Shown here in pieces: positions 7,930 through 14,846 of a stretch of DNA of 16,435 nucleotides; position 1 is the stretch's first letter, and each line of letters starts with the position of its first letter. Source of the stretch: an uncultured Muribaculaceae bacterium (GTDB lineage: Bacteria; Bacteroidota; Bacteroidia; Bacteroidales; Muribaculaceae); assembly GCA_910579605.1 (NCBI GenBank), contig CAJTUG010000016.1:1-16435 (forward strand), given 5' to 3'. Both the position numbers and the translations under genes were made by a program. Under the pieces are notes generated by a model that saw nothing but the letters and a program-made list of their open reading frames with translations, ran no database searches and was not told the DNA's origin.

Positions 7930-8502
7930 TTAGAAATAGAAATTCATCGTTTTGGGATAGAAAAGCATTCCTCCTCCAACTTGTTGCGCGGCGGATTCTC
8001 CAAGAGAGTTAGCGACTATGGCCAATGCAAAACGTAAGGCAGCACTGGGTCCGTTGGCAGTAATGAGTTCCTTTAGCGCAATAACAGGAGAATCACGCAT
8101 AATTGCACCATGTTCTTTTGCTTGGCTTTCAAAGCCGGGATAGCATGTCGCTTCTTTGTCTTTGAGGAGTCCTAATGGAGCCAGAACTACAGCCGGGGCT
8201 GCGCAGATTGCCGCTATTTTGCCTTTATGGACTTTGAGCAAGTCGCAAAGAGCTTCAAAAGAGGCCAAGTTTGTAGAACCGGGCATGCCGCCAGGCAATA
8301 TAAGCCATTCAGAGCCGCCGAAATCAGCTTCTTTAAAAGTCAAGTCGCTTTTTACCGTTATGCCGTGAGCTCCGGCAACTTCTTTGCTGTCGGTTATAGA
8401 AACCGTTTTGATGTCCATGCCGGCGCGGCGCATAACGTCTACTACTGTCAGGGCTTCAATTTCTTCAAATCCTTCTGCCAAAAAAATATATGAACGGTGC
8501 AT
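7930..8502 (-). CDS. DJ-1/PfpI family protein (YajL/ThiJ-like)
   Basis: Cytoplasmic DJ-1 superfamily protein of 190 residues, close to the YajL/PARK7 subgroup. Glu16 in EGFEEIEALTVVDVMRRAG matches DJ-1 Glu18, and Cys100 in IAAICAAPAVVLAPLG matches the reactive Cys106 in the nucleophile elbow. LILPGGMPG (67-75) forms the usual glycine loop. Family members are linked to oxidative stress protection and, with debate, to glyoxalase or deglycase activity, so the exact reaction cannot be assigned. It is transcribed alone, convergent with trkH and divergent from apbE. Upstream on the minus strand, TAAACTTTG (8546-8554) resembles a -7 box with one extra base, but the -33 spacing is poor. Confidence 0.9.
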   Translation of the reverse strand: MHRSYIFLAEGFEEIEALTVVDVMRRAGMDIKTVSITDSKEVAGAHGITVKSDLTFKEADFGGSEWLILPGGMPGSTNLASFEALCDLLKVHKGKIAAICAAPAVVLAPLGLLKDKEATCYPGFESQAKEHGAIMRDSPVIALKELITANGPSAALRFALAIVANSLGESAAQQVGGGMLFYPKTMNFYF

Positions 8503-8607
8503 AGGATATTTAATGTTTTTAGGGGTTGATAATTCGGAAAAATGACAAAGTTTATATTGTTGCTAACAAACAATAAAGCGGTAGGTTCAACAGTCGGCGT
8601 TTTTTTG

Positions 8608-8615
8608 TATATTTG
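8608..8615 (+). promoter_or_regulatory. -7 promoter element of apbE
   Basis: TATATTTG is a perfect TAnnTTTG match 18 nt before the apbE ATG, so the leader would be very short (about 12 nt). The -33 region carries only GTTC (8585-8588) at a 19-nt spacing, a partial match. Confidence 0.55.
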
Positions 8616-8633
8616 TGAATATATTTAAAGGGT

Positions 8634-9620
8634 ATGAAACATAGTTTTTTTATTCTGCCGCTAATATCGGTATTTTTTTTGACATTTGCAAGCTGTAGCC
8701 AAAAATATTTTATATCAGACGGGGTAACTTGGGGTACGACCTATCATATTGTTTATAATGCTCACGAAGACTTGTCCGACTCCATACGTTTTGAAATGTC
8801 GGCAATAGACAGCGACTTGAGCATGTTTAACCCTAATTCGCTCATATCTGCTATAAATGAGAATAGCTGCGATTCTGTTTCTTCAAGTATCCTTGGAGTC
8901 TGGGAAATATCGGAAACCGTTTATAAGTTATCGGGCGGCGCTTTTGATCCAACCGTAGCTCCTCTTACAGACTTATGGGGATTCGGACGTGACTCTGTAG
9001 CAGATGTCACAAAGCAAACGGTAGATTCTGTTCTCGCTTTTGTAGGATTCGGCGAGTGTCTGATTAGCAACGGACATGTAGAAAAAAAATCACCGCAGAC
9101 ACGGTTTGATTTCTCGGCTGTGGCCAAAGGTTATGGAGTAGACCGTGTAGCAGATATGTTGCGCCGGAACGGTTGTTCTGATTTTATGGTGGAGATAGGC
9201 GGCGAAATTGTTGCCCAAGGTTTAAATCCCAAAGGGAAACCGTGGAGAATACAAATAGATGCGCCTGTGGAAACTGCTGATGTTAGTTCGCTCCATTCAC
9301 GTTTCTGTGTCGTTGAAATAGGTCCTGATGCGGCGGCAATCGCTTCTTCTGGGAATTACAGGAATTTTAAAGTAGACAGCAAGGGCAACGTATATGGCCA
9401 CACCTTGGACCCAAGAATCGGATATCCGGTGCAAACAGATGTTTTAAGTGCGACAGTAATGGCTCCTACATGTGGTTTTGCCGATGCTTTGGCAACCGCT
9501 TGTATGGTTCTCGGAGCTGATGCCGGTTTGGATTTAGTAGAACAAGCCGGTGCGGAATGTTTGCTCATAACTGCCGACGGTACACGAGTATCCCCGAGAT
9601 TCAGTAATCTACTGCAATAA
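8634..9620 (+). CDS. apbE: FAD:protein FMN transferase (ApbE lipoprotein)
   Basis: ApbE moves FMN from FAD onto a Thr of target proteins such as the NqrB/NqrC or RnfG/RnfD subunits of membrane electron-transfer complexes, acting outside the cytoplasm. The 328 residues start with a lipoprotein signal peptide ending TFASC, so Cys21 would be acylated. Family motifs follow in order: WGTTYHIVY (33-41), GGAFDPTVAPLTDLWGFG (101-118), DFSAVAKGYGVD (159-170), VEIGGE (186-191), GHTLDPRIGYPV (255-266), and the metal-site Asp284/Thr288 in FADALATA. No flavinylation target is encoded within the window, so the substrate must lie elsewhere (NQR in most Bacteroidales, by family knowledge). The gene is single and is followed by a hairpin. 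Confidence 0.95.
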   Translation: MKHSFFILPLISVFFLTFASCSQKYFISDGVTWGTTYHIVYNAHEDLSDSIRFEMSAIDSDLSMFNPNSLISAINENSCDSVSSSILGVWEISETVYKLSGGAFDPTVAPLTDLWGFGRDSVADVTKQTVDSVLAFVGFGECLISNGHVEKKSPQTRFDFSAVAKGYGVDRVADMLRRNGCSDFMVEIGGEIVAQGLNPKGKPWRIQIDAPVETADVSSLHSRFCVVEIGPDAAAIASSGNYRNFKVDSKGNVYGHTLDPRIGYPVQTDVLSATVMAPTCGFADALATACMVLGADAGLDLVEQAGAECLLITADGTRVSPRFSNLLQ

Positions 9621-9624
9621 GTAT

Positions 9625-9655
9625 AAAAAAAAATCGGCTGTCTCACGACACCCGA
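9625..9655 (-). terminator. Hairpin with adjacent A9/T9 run, oriented as a minus-strand terminator
   Basis: A 9-bp stem with one mismatch (9634-9642 with 9647-9655, loop TCAC) is preceded on the plus strand by nine A residues (9625-9633). Read on the minus strand this is hairpin plus T9, a good intrinsic terminator, yet no minus-strand gene lies upstream of it in 9656-9897. On the plus strand it is followed only by a weak T stretch, so as the apbE terminator it would be poor. Confidence 0.45.
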
Positions 9656-9681
9656 CAATCTTTAACCTTAAATCTAATACC

Positions 9682-9777
9682 ATGAAAAAACACAGTGCAA
9701 AATATAGTAATTATGTAATCAAAACATCCCATCACGGCAGATGGTTCATTACAAGTTTCCTAATTAACATAAGTTAA
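9682..9777 (+). CDS. Possible 31-residue leader ORF upstream of the response regulator
   Basis: The ORF starts MKKHSAKYSNYV and ends at TAA (9775-9777), 120 nt before the response regulator. The ATG follows an A/T-rich stretch (TTAAATCTAATACC) that looks like an ordinary Bacteroidales translation initiation region. There is no signal peptide, domain or codon run diagnostic of attenuation. The left arm of the 9729-9791 inverted repeat lies inside it. It could equally be chance. Confidence 0.25.
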   Translation: MKKHSAKYSNYVIKTSHHGRWFITSFLINIS

Positions 9778-9791
9778 CATTGCCGTGATGG
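9729..9791. repeat. 11-bp perfect inverted repeat in the two-component operon leader
   Basis: CCATCACGGCA (9729-9739) and TGCCGTGATGG (9781-9791) are perfect complements, with centres 52 bp apart (about five helical turns). The right arm overlaps the start of a possible promoter (TTG 9780-9782, 20 nt, TAATTTTA 9803-9810). It could be a pair of operator half-sites on one DNA face or the stem of an RNA hairpin with a 41-nt loop. There is no T run after it, so it is not an intrinsic terminator. Confidence 0.6.
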
Positions 9792-9810
9792 AAAAATTTA
9801 CTAATTTTAT
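9780..9810 (+). promoter_or_regulatory. Candidate promoter of the two-component operon
   Basis: TTG (9780-9782), a 20-nt spacer and TAATTTTA (9803-9810) match the Bacteroidetes promoter pattern except for the last -7 base (A for G). Transcription would begin near 9817, leaving an 80-nt leader. No better match was found by eye between apbE and the regulator. Confidence 0.35.
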
Positions 9811-9897
9811 GGCTCAAAACATATTGCGCATTTTTAGATGCCAGATTACAGATAATAAACCAAAGAATATCATTACCAATCACATACACATCCAATC

Positions 9898-10608
9898 ATG
9901 AGAGCAAAAATATTGGTTATTGACGACGAAGAATCAGTATGCGAAATCCTGAAATTTAACCTTGAAAAAGAAGGTTACCAAGTGGATTGTGCATATAGTG
10001 CAGAAGAGGCACTTGAAATGGAAATAGAGCAGTATCAACTATTTATGGTGGATATCATGATGGACCAGCTTAGCGGCTTTGATTTTGCCAACAGGATAAG
10101 AGCTAATGCAGCCACGGAATTCACTCCTATTTTATTTTGCTCGGCTTTGTCCGACGAAGACGATGTGGTGAAAGGCCTTAATATTGGAGCCGACGATTAT
10201 GTGACAAAACCATTCGTGATAGGTGAAGTTTTGGCTCGCGTGAAAGCGGTGCTTAGACGTACTGGCTATACGGCCCAAAAAACCGAATCAGACTCCAAAT
10301 CTATATACGAGCCCGACGTTGTATTTAAAGGTCTCAAGATAGACCGCAACGACAAAGAGTGTTACCTCGACGGTAAGCATTTGGCCTTGACAAGAACAGA
10401 ATTCGACATACTCTTGTTCTTCCTCACACATCCCAACCGGATTTATTCTCGCGAAGAGCTCATTAAGAACGTTTGGGGCAACGACGTCGTTGTCACAGGT
10501 AGAACTATCGATACTAATATTACCAGACTCCGCAAGAAGCTTGGGGATTACGATAAATATATTGTTACTCGTCAAGGATTCGGTTATGGCTTTAAAGAGA
10601 AGGATTAG
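9898..10608 (+). CDS. OmpR/PhoB-family response regulator
   Basis: DNA-binding response regulator of 236 residues. The receiver domain (about 1-120) has Asp9/Asp10, the phospho-acceptor Asp52 in FMVDIMM, Ser82 in place of the switch Thr, and Lys104 in TKPF. A winged-helix DNA-binding domain follows (about 138-233), with LTRTEFDILLFF and the recognition region VTGRTIDTNITRLRKKLG, then the wing VTRQGFGYGF. The sequence is unlike the start of RprY that I remember, so no name is given. The partner histidine kinase starts inside the end of this gene (23-nt overlap), so the pair is co-expressed. The target genes are unknown; autoregulation through the upstream inverted repeat is possible. Confidence 0.93.
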   Translation: MRAKILVIDDEESVCEILKFNLEKEGYQVDCAYSAEEALEMEIEQYQLFMVDIMMDQLSGFDFANRIRANAATEFTPILFCSALSDEDDVVKGLNIGADDYVTKPFVIGEVLARVKAVLRRTGYTAQKTESDSKSIYEPDVVFKGLKIDRNDKECYLDGKHLALTRTEFDILLFFLTHPNRIYSREELIKNVWGNDVVVTGRTIDTNITRLRKKLGDYDKYIVTRQGFGYGFKEKD

Positions 10609-12067
10609 TTATCAATGGCAAATCTTCATCCCGCTTGTTGCTTGTCTGTGGATTGCGGTAGGTATTGCTTGGTGGCAGATTAAAAACGAACGGGAATTCA
10701 GGATGGATCAGATCCATACACAATTGGATTTGATTAATAACCGCATAAATACGGCCTATGAAGACGACACAGACGTCAGGCCGTTTATGGATTTTATCAC
10801 AAGATATTATAGGGCACTACCTCAATACGACCTTATAAGGGTGTCGGTTTATCACGACGGGCAGCTTATAAAAAGTATTGGTGAGCCAATAGGCCTTACT
10901 CCTTCTGAAGAAGAACGCGAGCAAGGCCTTACAATAGCACCTGGTTTGAACGAAACCCCGGAAACTATAGACGAAGCACGTAAGAAAGGATATTACTACT
11001 ACAAAGTCTTAAACAGCAGCGACGGGCGATTGAAAGTTATGACCGTTTTGCCTTTTGACCAAGACATCATGGAAGCTGCCATGCCCAAAACCTCGGTGTT
11101 TTATGTCATTTTGGCAATTGCTATGGCTTGTACTGTTTTTGCTTATCTGTCAAGCCGATATTTCGGAAGAAATATAACCATTTTGAAAACAATTGCCGAT
11201 AGGGCAGCAACCGATCCAAACTTTATGCCGGCAATGGACTATCCCCACGATGAACTCGGCGATATAAGCAGGCAGATTGTGCACATGTATAACGAGCGGT
11301 CTCTGGCTATGCAAAGGCTCAAAAGAGAACATAAAGTAGCCCTCAACGCAATCGAGGAAAAAGCTCGTGCAAAACGACAGCTCACAAACAATATAAACCA
11401 TGAGCTCCGAACACCTATCGGCGTTATAAAAGGTTATCTCGACACCATTGTCCAAAATCCCGATATGGACGAAGCGTCTCGAAATCATTTCCTCCACAAA
11501 GCTCAGGAGCATGTCGATCGTCTCGTAAACCTCATTGCCGACGTTTCTGCTATTACACGTCTGGAAGAAGGAAGCGGATTGGTCAGCACAGAAGAACTTG
11601 ATTTCCACGACTTGGTGTATACCATTGCAAGCGATATCGACGAGTCTGGTATATTAGGTAAAATGGAATTCAATTTCAATGTTCCGTTAAACTGCAAGAT
11701 ACAAGGCAACTACAACCTTCTTACAGGTATAATTATTAACCTTGTCAAGAATTCAGTAGCATATTCAAAAGGGTCGTGGTGTACTCTGGACTACGAAAAA
11801 GAAGAAGAAGGTTTCTATCATTTCATATTCTACGACAATGGAACCGGTGTAGACGAAAAACATATCCCGCATCTTTTTGACCGGTTCTATCGCATAGATA
11901 CAGGACGCTCCCGAAAGGCCGGTGGTACAGGTCTCGGATTGCCCATCGTGCAGAATACAATAATTGCCCATGGCGGTACTATAGAAGTGCTTAACGTGCC
12001 TGGAGCAGGACTCGGTTTCCGTTTCTCGCTTCCAAAAAATCGTAAAAAGACAGGGATTACATCATGA
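10586..12067 (+). CDS. Membrane sensor histidine kinase, partner of the upstream regulator
   Basis: Inner-membrane sensor kinase of 493 residues when started at the ATG at 10586, which puts basic MALKRR directly before the first transmembrane helix (about 12-30). Earlier in-frame starts reach deep into the regulator's DNA-binding domain and are rejected. A periplasmic sensor of about 135 residues (31-167) has no recognised fold by eye. A second helix follows (about 169-187), then a HAMP-like linker, the H-box with His272 (NNINHELRTPIG), N-box Asn385/Asn389 (NLVKNSVAY), G1 (DNGTGVD, 417-423), F-box (LFDRFYRID) and G2 (GGTGLGLPI). It overlaps both neighbours: 23 nt with the regulator and 4 nt with the next gene. 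The signal is unknown. Confidence 0.94.
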   Translation: MALKRRISYQWQIFIPLVACLWIAVGIAWWQIKNEREFRMDQIHTQLDLINNRINTAYEDDTDVRPFMDFITRYYRALPQYDLIRVSVYHDGQLIKSIGEPIGLTPSEEEREQGLTIAPGLNETPETIDEARKKGYYYYKVLNSSDGRLKVMTVLPFDQDIMEAAMPKTSVFYVILAIAMACTVFAYLSSRYFGRNITILKTIADRAATDPNFMPAMDYPHDELGDISRQIVHMYNERSLAMQRLKREHKVALNAIEEKARAKRQLTNNINHELRTPIGVIKGYLDTIVQNPDMDEASRNHFLHKAQEHVDRLVNLIADVSAITRLEEGSGLVSTEELDFHDLVYTIASDIDESGILGKMEFNFNVPLNCKIQGNYNLLTGIIINLVKNSVAYSKGSWCTLDYEKEEEGFYHFIFYDNGTGVDEKHIPHLFDRFYRIDTGRSRKAGGTGLGLPIVQNTIIAHGGTIEVLNVPGAGLGFRFSLPKNRKKTGITS

Positions 12068-13251
12068 TTAAAAAGTTCATTGTCTGCTCTGTGGCAATTA
12101 TTGCCATGGTTTCGTATGTTTCTGCAAAAAACAAACTGTCGCTCATTGCCGATAGCCTCATGCAGAAGGAATGTTTCAAAGATTCTTGTTCATACGAAGT
12201 CCTCTTGCCATCATTTTCCGACCCCATTTCATATTCGGTATATCTTGAAAGTATGGCCGCTTCTGGCGATACATTATCGCCGTGCGATTATTATATTTCA
12301 TGGCAAATGCCTACCCCGAGTGGCATGAGTTCCGGTTTCTCTGCATATTTTGAAGGTAACCATTTCCGTTTTAGAGATAAACGCCTGCAGGAATATCATT
12401 ATGCCGACGATCCAGTTCCCTTTGCCCCTGCCGGTAATACGTCGAAAGGAGTGCAGCTACAAGCACAATTCACGGAGTTGTTGCCGCAGTTCCTCGGCGA
12501 AAAATTCAAAGAGATGATTAATGATTCAACTTTTGTTTTCTCCGTTACAGAAAATCATGAAATTATCAAGATAGAAGGGGTACGACGAATTTCGGGCTAT
12601 GATTGTGCTGAGTATACCTATTTGCTTGAAAGGCAGACATTGAACCCCGTGAAATTTGAATTTGAGAATAATCCGGGTCAACTCGGAGAGCAGAGCATAA
12701 CGGTAAGGTTTCAATCCTCTGCCCTAAGCGACAGCGATTGTTCATTGAATCTTGAAAATCTCATTAGCCGTCAAAACGAAGCATTTGAAAAGTATCGCGA
12801 AAGCGCTTTCTCCCTTGAGAACCTCCCGGGAAGGCCTTTGCCAGAAATATCGTCGCCCACAATAGGTGGAGAGCGCTTTTTCAGAGCAGCGGGACAAAAA
12901 ACGGCATCACCTTCCATAATGGTATTTCTCGACACTTCTGTAGGCTCTACTCCCAAAGTGGTAGAAGCCGTGAGAAATGCTGTGGCTTACCTCCCGGTAG
13001 CCACAGACGTGGTATGGGCTTTTATAGATAAACGAGCCGACGATGTAGCAGAAATAATAGGAAAACCACTACCGTCGGAAACGGTTTTGATAAGTGCATC
13101 GGGCGCAGCGCGAGACTGCGGAGTTGGAGCCGTAACACCCGTGGTTTTATTTGTCGGGAAAGACGGAATTGTAAAAGATTTTGTAAGAGGATTCAACCAA
13201 GAGCTTGAGTCGATTGTTATACAGAAAAGCGGTATAGCCGCAGGATTATGA
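12064..13251 (+). CDS. Exported protein of unknown function with a cysteine-less thioredoxin-like C-terminal region
   Basis: Protein of 395 residues with a clear signal peptide (MIKKF, hydrophobic core, VSAKN; cleavage near residue 21), so it acts in the periplasm or at the envelope. Residues about 40-220 are rich in beta-type sequence with aromatic and Ser/Thr residues and match no family I can name. From about residue 258 the pattern resembles a thioredoxin/TlpA fold: GRPLPEI entry, SIMVFLD strand, helix, then TPVVLFVGKDGIVKDFVRG with a probable cis-Pro at 359. The position where CxxC belongs reads DTSVGSTPKV, so redox catalysis there is unlikely. Its ATG overlaps the kinase stop (ATGA), and tpx follows after 18 nt. 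Coupling to the kinase suggests an accessory or output of the signalling system; this is inference. Confidence 0.75.
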   Translation: MIKKFIVCSVAIIAMVSYVSAKNKLSLIADSLMQKECFKDSCSYEVLLPSFSDPISYSVYLESMAASGDTLSPCDYYISWQMPTPSGMSSGFSAYFEGNHFRFRDKRLQEYHYADDPVPFAPAGNTSKGVQLQAQFTELLPQFLGEKFKEMINDSTFVFSVTENHEIIKIEGVRRISGYDCAEYTYLLERQTLNPVKFEFENNPGQLGEQSITVRFQSSALSDSDCSLNLENLISRQNEAFEKYRESAFSLENLPGRPLPEISSPTIGGERFFRAAGQKTASPSIMVFLDTSVGSTPKVVEAVRNAVAYLPVATDVVWAFIDKRADDVAEIIGKPLPSETVLISASGAARDCGVGAVTPVVLFVGKDGIVKDFVRGFNQELESIVIQKSGIAAGL

Positions 13252-13269
13252 CAATAAAAACTCAACAAT

Positions 13270-13773
13270 ATGGAAACAATCTTTTTTAAAGGCACCCCTT
13301 GTCACACATACGGCAACATCCCTGCAGTAGGAACAAAAGCGCCCTGTTTTAACCTCGTCGCAAAAGACCTTTCGGAGGTTAAATGCAGCGATTTTGAAGG
13401 CAAACGGGTCGTACTTAATATTTTCCCAAGTCTTGACACACCTGTATGCGCTGCTTCTGTACGCCGTTTCAATCAAGAAGCTGCAAATCTCGATAATACC
13501 GTAGTCGTATGTGTGTCCATGGACTTGCCATTTGCCATGGGACGTTTTTGCACAACCGAAGGGTTGGAAAACGTGGTAGTGGCATCTGCCTTCCGTTCGC
13601 CAATGTTCTCGCAGAAATACGGGCTGCAGATTGTAGACGGACCTCTTGCAGGCCTTTTAGCACGTGCGGTTATCGTCATGGATGAAAATCATGACATTAT
13701 TTTCTCGGATTTGGTAGAAGAAATTACAAACGAGCCCGACTATAAAGCGGCTATCAAAGTGTTGAAAAGTTGA
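13270..13773 (+). CDS. tpx: Thiol peroxidase (atypical 2-Cys peroxiredoxin, Tpx)
   Basis: Tpx reduces hydrogen peroxide and organic hydroperoxides, with thioredoxin as electron donor. The 167 residues carry the family pattern FPSLDTPVCAASVRRFN with peroxidatic Cys60 (Thr57 three residues before it) and SMDLPFAMGRFC with resolving Cys94, spaced as in other Tpx enzymes; ARAVIVMDENHDI lies further on. There is no signal peptide, so it is cytoplasmic. It lies 18 nt after the exported thioredoxin-like protein and is probably the last gene of the two-component operon. A strong terminator follows about 85 nt downstream. Its presence is the main hint that the operon deals with redox stress. Confidence 0.95.
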   Translation: METIFFKGTPCHTYGNIPAVGTKAPCFNLVAKDLSEVKCSDFEGKRVVLNIFPSLDTPVCAASVRRFNQEAANLDNTVVVCVSMDLPFAMGRFCTTEGLENVVVASAFRSPMFSQKYGLQIVDGPLAGLLARAVIVMDENHDIIFSDLVEEITNEPDYKAAIKVLKS

Positions 13774-13858
13774 TCACTCGATACGCTAAGTAGAAACCCT
13801 GTTATTATAAAATTGCAGGTTACTACGAATCACAAAATTACCTTGCATTTATATTTCG

Positions 13859-13894
13859 CATGCGCCGCATACTCAAATGCGGCGCATGTTTTTT
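13859..13894 (+). terminator. Intrinsic terminator after tpx
   Basis: Perfect 12-bp GC-rich stem CATGCGCCGCAT/ATGCGGCGCATG (13859-13870, 13877-13888), loop ACTCAA, followed by T6 (13889-13894). It ends the operon that begins at the response regulator. Confidence 0.95.
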
Positions 13895-13918
13895 CATTGT
13901 TTATATTGCGCAATAATG

Positions 13919-13952
13919 AAAAAAGCACCGAAAGAATATCTTTCAGTGCTTT
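13919..13952 (-). terminator. Intrinsic terminator of the tRNA gene (minus strand)
   Basis: Read on the minus strand, a 13-bp stem (13940-13952 with 13922-13934, loop ATATT) with one G.U pair is followed by T6 that starts within the end of the stem. On the plus strand the same position would be a C.A mismatch, so the hairpin is tuned to the minus-strand transcript. Confidence 0.85.
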
Positions 13953-13957
13953 GTGGG

Positions 13958-14031
13958 TGGCGGGAACGAGAATTGAACTCGTGACCTCCGGGTTATGAAT
14001 CCGACGCTCTAACCAACTGAGCTATCCCGCC
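13958..14031 (-). tRNA. tRNA with CAU anticodon, probably elongator tRNA-Met
   Basis: A complete 74-nt cloverleaf is seen on the minus strand: acceptor GGCGGGA/TCCCGCC with discriminator A, D-arm GCTC...GAGC with AGTTGGTTA loop, anticodon loop TTCATAA (CAU at 13995-13997), five-base variable loop AGGTC, and T-arm ACGAG-TTCAATT-CTCGT. CCA is not encoded. The paired G1-C72 end and the D-loop make it an elongator rather than an initiator; a lysidine-modified tRNA-Ile(CAU) cannot be excluded by eye. The anticodon stem has an A31 x C39 mismatch and a U27.G43 wobble. It stands alone with its own promoter and terminator. Confidence 0.93.
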
Positions 14032-14048
14032 TTTCGCGTTTGCGGTTG

Positions 14049-14080
14049 CAAAGTTAATGATTTTTTTCTCTTTCACCAAA
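14049..14080 (-). promoter_or_regulatory. Bacteroidetes-type promoter of the tRNA gene
   Basis: On the minus strand, TTTG (14077-14080), exactly 20 nt, then a perfect -7 box TAACTTTG (14049-14056). Transcription would begin near 14042, about 11 nt before the mature tRNA 5' end. Confidence 0.8.
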
Positions 14081-14291
14081 TTTTTGTGCCAAAAATTTAA
14101 CCCTTTTTTGTGATGAAAGGGTCGATAGATATACTGGCACGAAATCAAAATAAGAAATCACGAACTTAATACATTAAAAACCAAATAGTTATATTTATGC
14201 AACATCCCAGATAGTCAACATTATGATAGCTATGCAAGCCTAATTTATATCTTAGAATTAATGAGAGCATTAGCCATGGGTTTGATTTAAT
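14081..14291. other. Gene-free spacer between divergent tRNA and bcp promoters
   Basis: A/T-rich spacer within the 355-nt gap between the tRNA and bcp. The only structure noted is a weak hairpin (ACCCTTT...AAAGGGT, about 14099-14123) without a T run. No coding sequence with a plausible start and family resemblance is seen on either strand. Confidence 0.5.
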
Positions 14292-14322
14292 TTTGAATAA
14301 TTGAACATTATTCTTAACTTTG
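14292..14322 (+). promoter_or_regulatory. Bacteroidetes-type promoter of bcp
   Basis: TTTG (14292-14295), 19 nt, then a perfect TAACTTTG (14315-14322). The transcription start would be near 14329, giving a leader of about 58 nt before the bcp ATG. Confidence 0.8.
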
Positions 14323-14386
14323 CTGTATAAATAGATAAGCCCTTGCAATAATTCTATGGGCAAGATTTTAATATCTCGATAGTAAT

Positions 14387-14830
14387 ATGGAAATAGGCGA
14401 TAAAATTCCCCGATATATAGGACGAGACCAAAACGGCAATCCCGTAGATTCCGATACTCTTGAAGGCGCATTGATTATTTACTTTTACCCAAAAGACAAT
14501 ACTCCCGGGTGTACAGCCGAAGCTTGTTCGTTGCGCGACGGTATGGATGAACTTGCAGCCAAGGGTTATACTATTGTGGGCATTAGCAAAGATTCGGTAG
14601 CAAGCCACTTGAAATTTGCCGATAAGTATCAGCTGCCCTTCTTGCTTCTGAGTGATGAAGACACTTCTGTAAATCAAGCTTTCGGCGTATGGCAAAAGAA
14701 AAAAATGGCAGGTAGGGAATATATGGGAACGGTAAGGACCACTTTTATAACCGACTCAGACCATAAAATTGTCCATATTATAAAGAAAGTGGATACAAAA
14801 AACGCGGCAGCTCAGATTCTTACCATATAA
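14387..14830 (+). CDS. bcp: Thioredoxin-dependent peroxiredoxin, Bcp/PrxQ family
   Basis: Cytoplasmic peroxiredoxin that detoxifies hydrogen peroxide and organic hydroperoxides using thioredoxin. The 147 residues have the usual family length. FYPKDNTPGCTAEACSLRD contains peroxidatic Cys42 and, five residues on, resolving Cys47, the PrxQ arrangement. VGISKDSVASHLKFADKY, LLSDED and VRTTFITD complete the fold. The ATG lies about 58 nt after a well-formed promoter. The next gene starts 16 nt downstream, so the two are probably co-transcribed, although no functional link is evident. Confidence 0.96.
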   Translation: MEIGDKIPRYIGRDQNGNPVDSDTLEGALIIYFYPKDNTPGCTAEACSLRDGMDELAAKGYTIVGISKDSVASHLKFADKYQLPFLLLSDEDTSVNQAFGVWQKKKMAGREYMGTVRTTFITDSDHKIVHIIKKVDTKNAAAQILTI

Positions 14831-14846
14831 TTTTATAATTATCAAG

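Noticed and set aside
10490..10585. N-terminal extension of the histidine kinase starting at 10490
   Set aside because: It would overlap 119 nt of the regulator's DNA-binding domain. The ATG at 10586 gives a natural basic start before the first membrane helix.
9898..12067. Assignment of the two-component pair as RprY/RprX
   Set aside because: The regulator's N-terminus (MRAKILVIDDEESVCEILKF) differs from the RprY start I remember, so a generic OmpR-family name is safer.
13813..13998. 61-codon plus-strand ORF spanning the tpx terminator and part of the tRNA
   Set aside because: It reads through two terminator hairpins and into the antisense of a tRNA; not a plausible gene.
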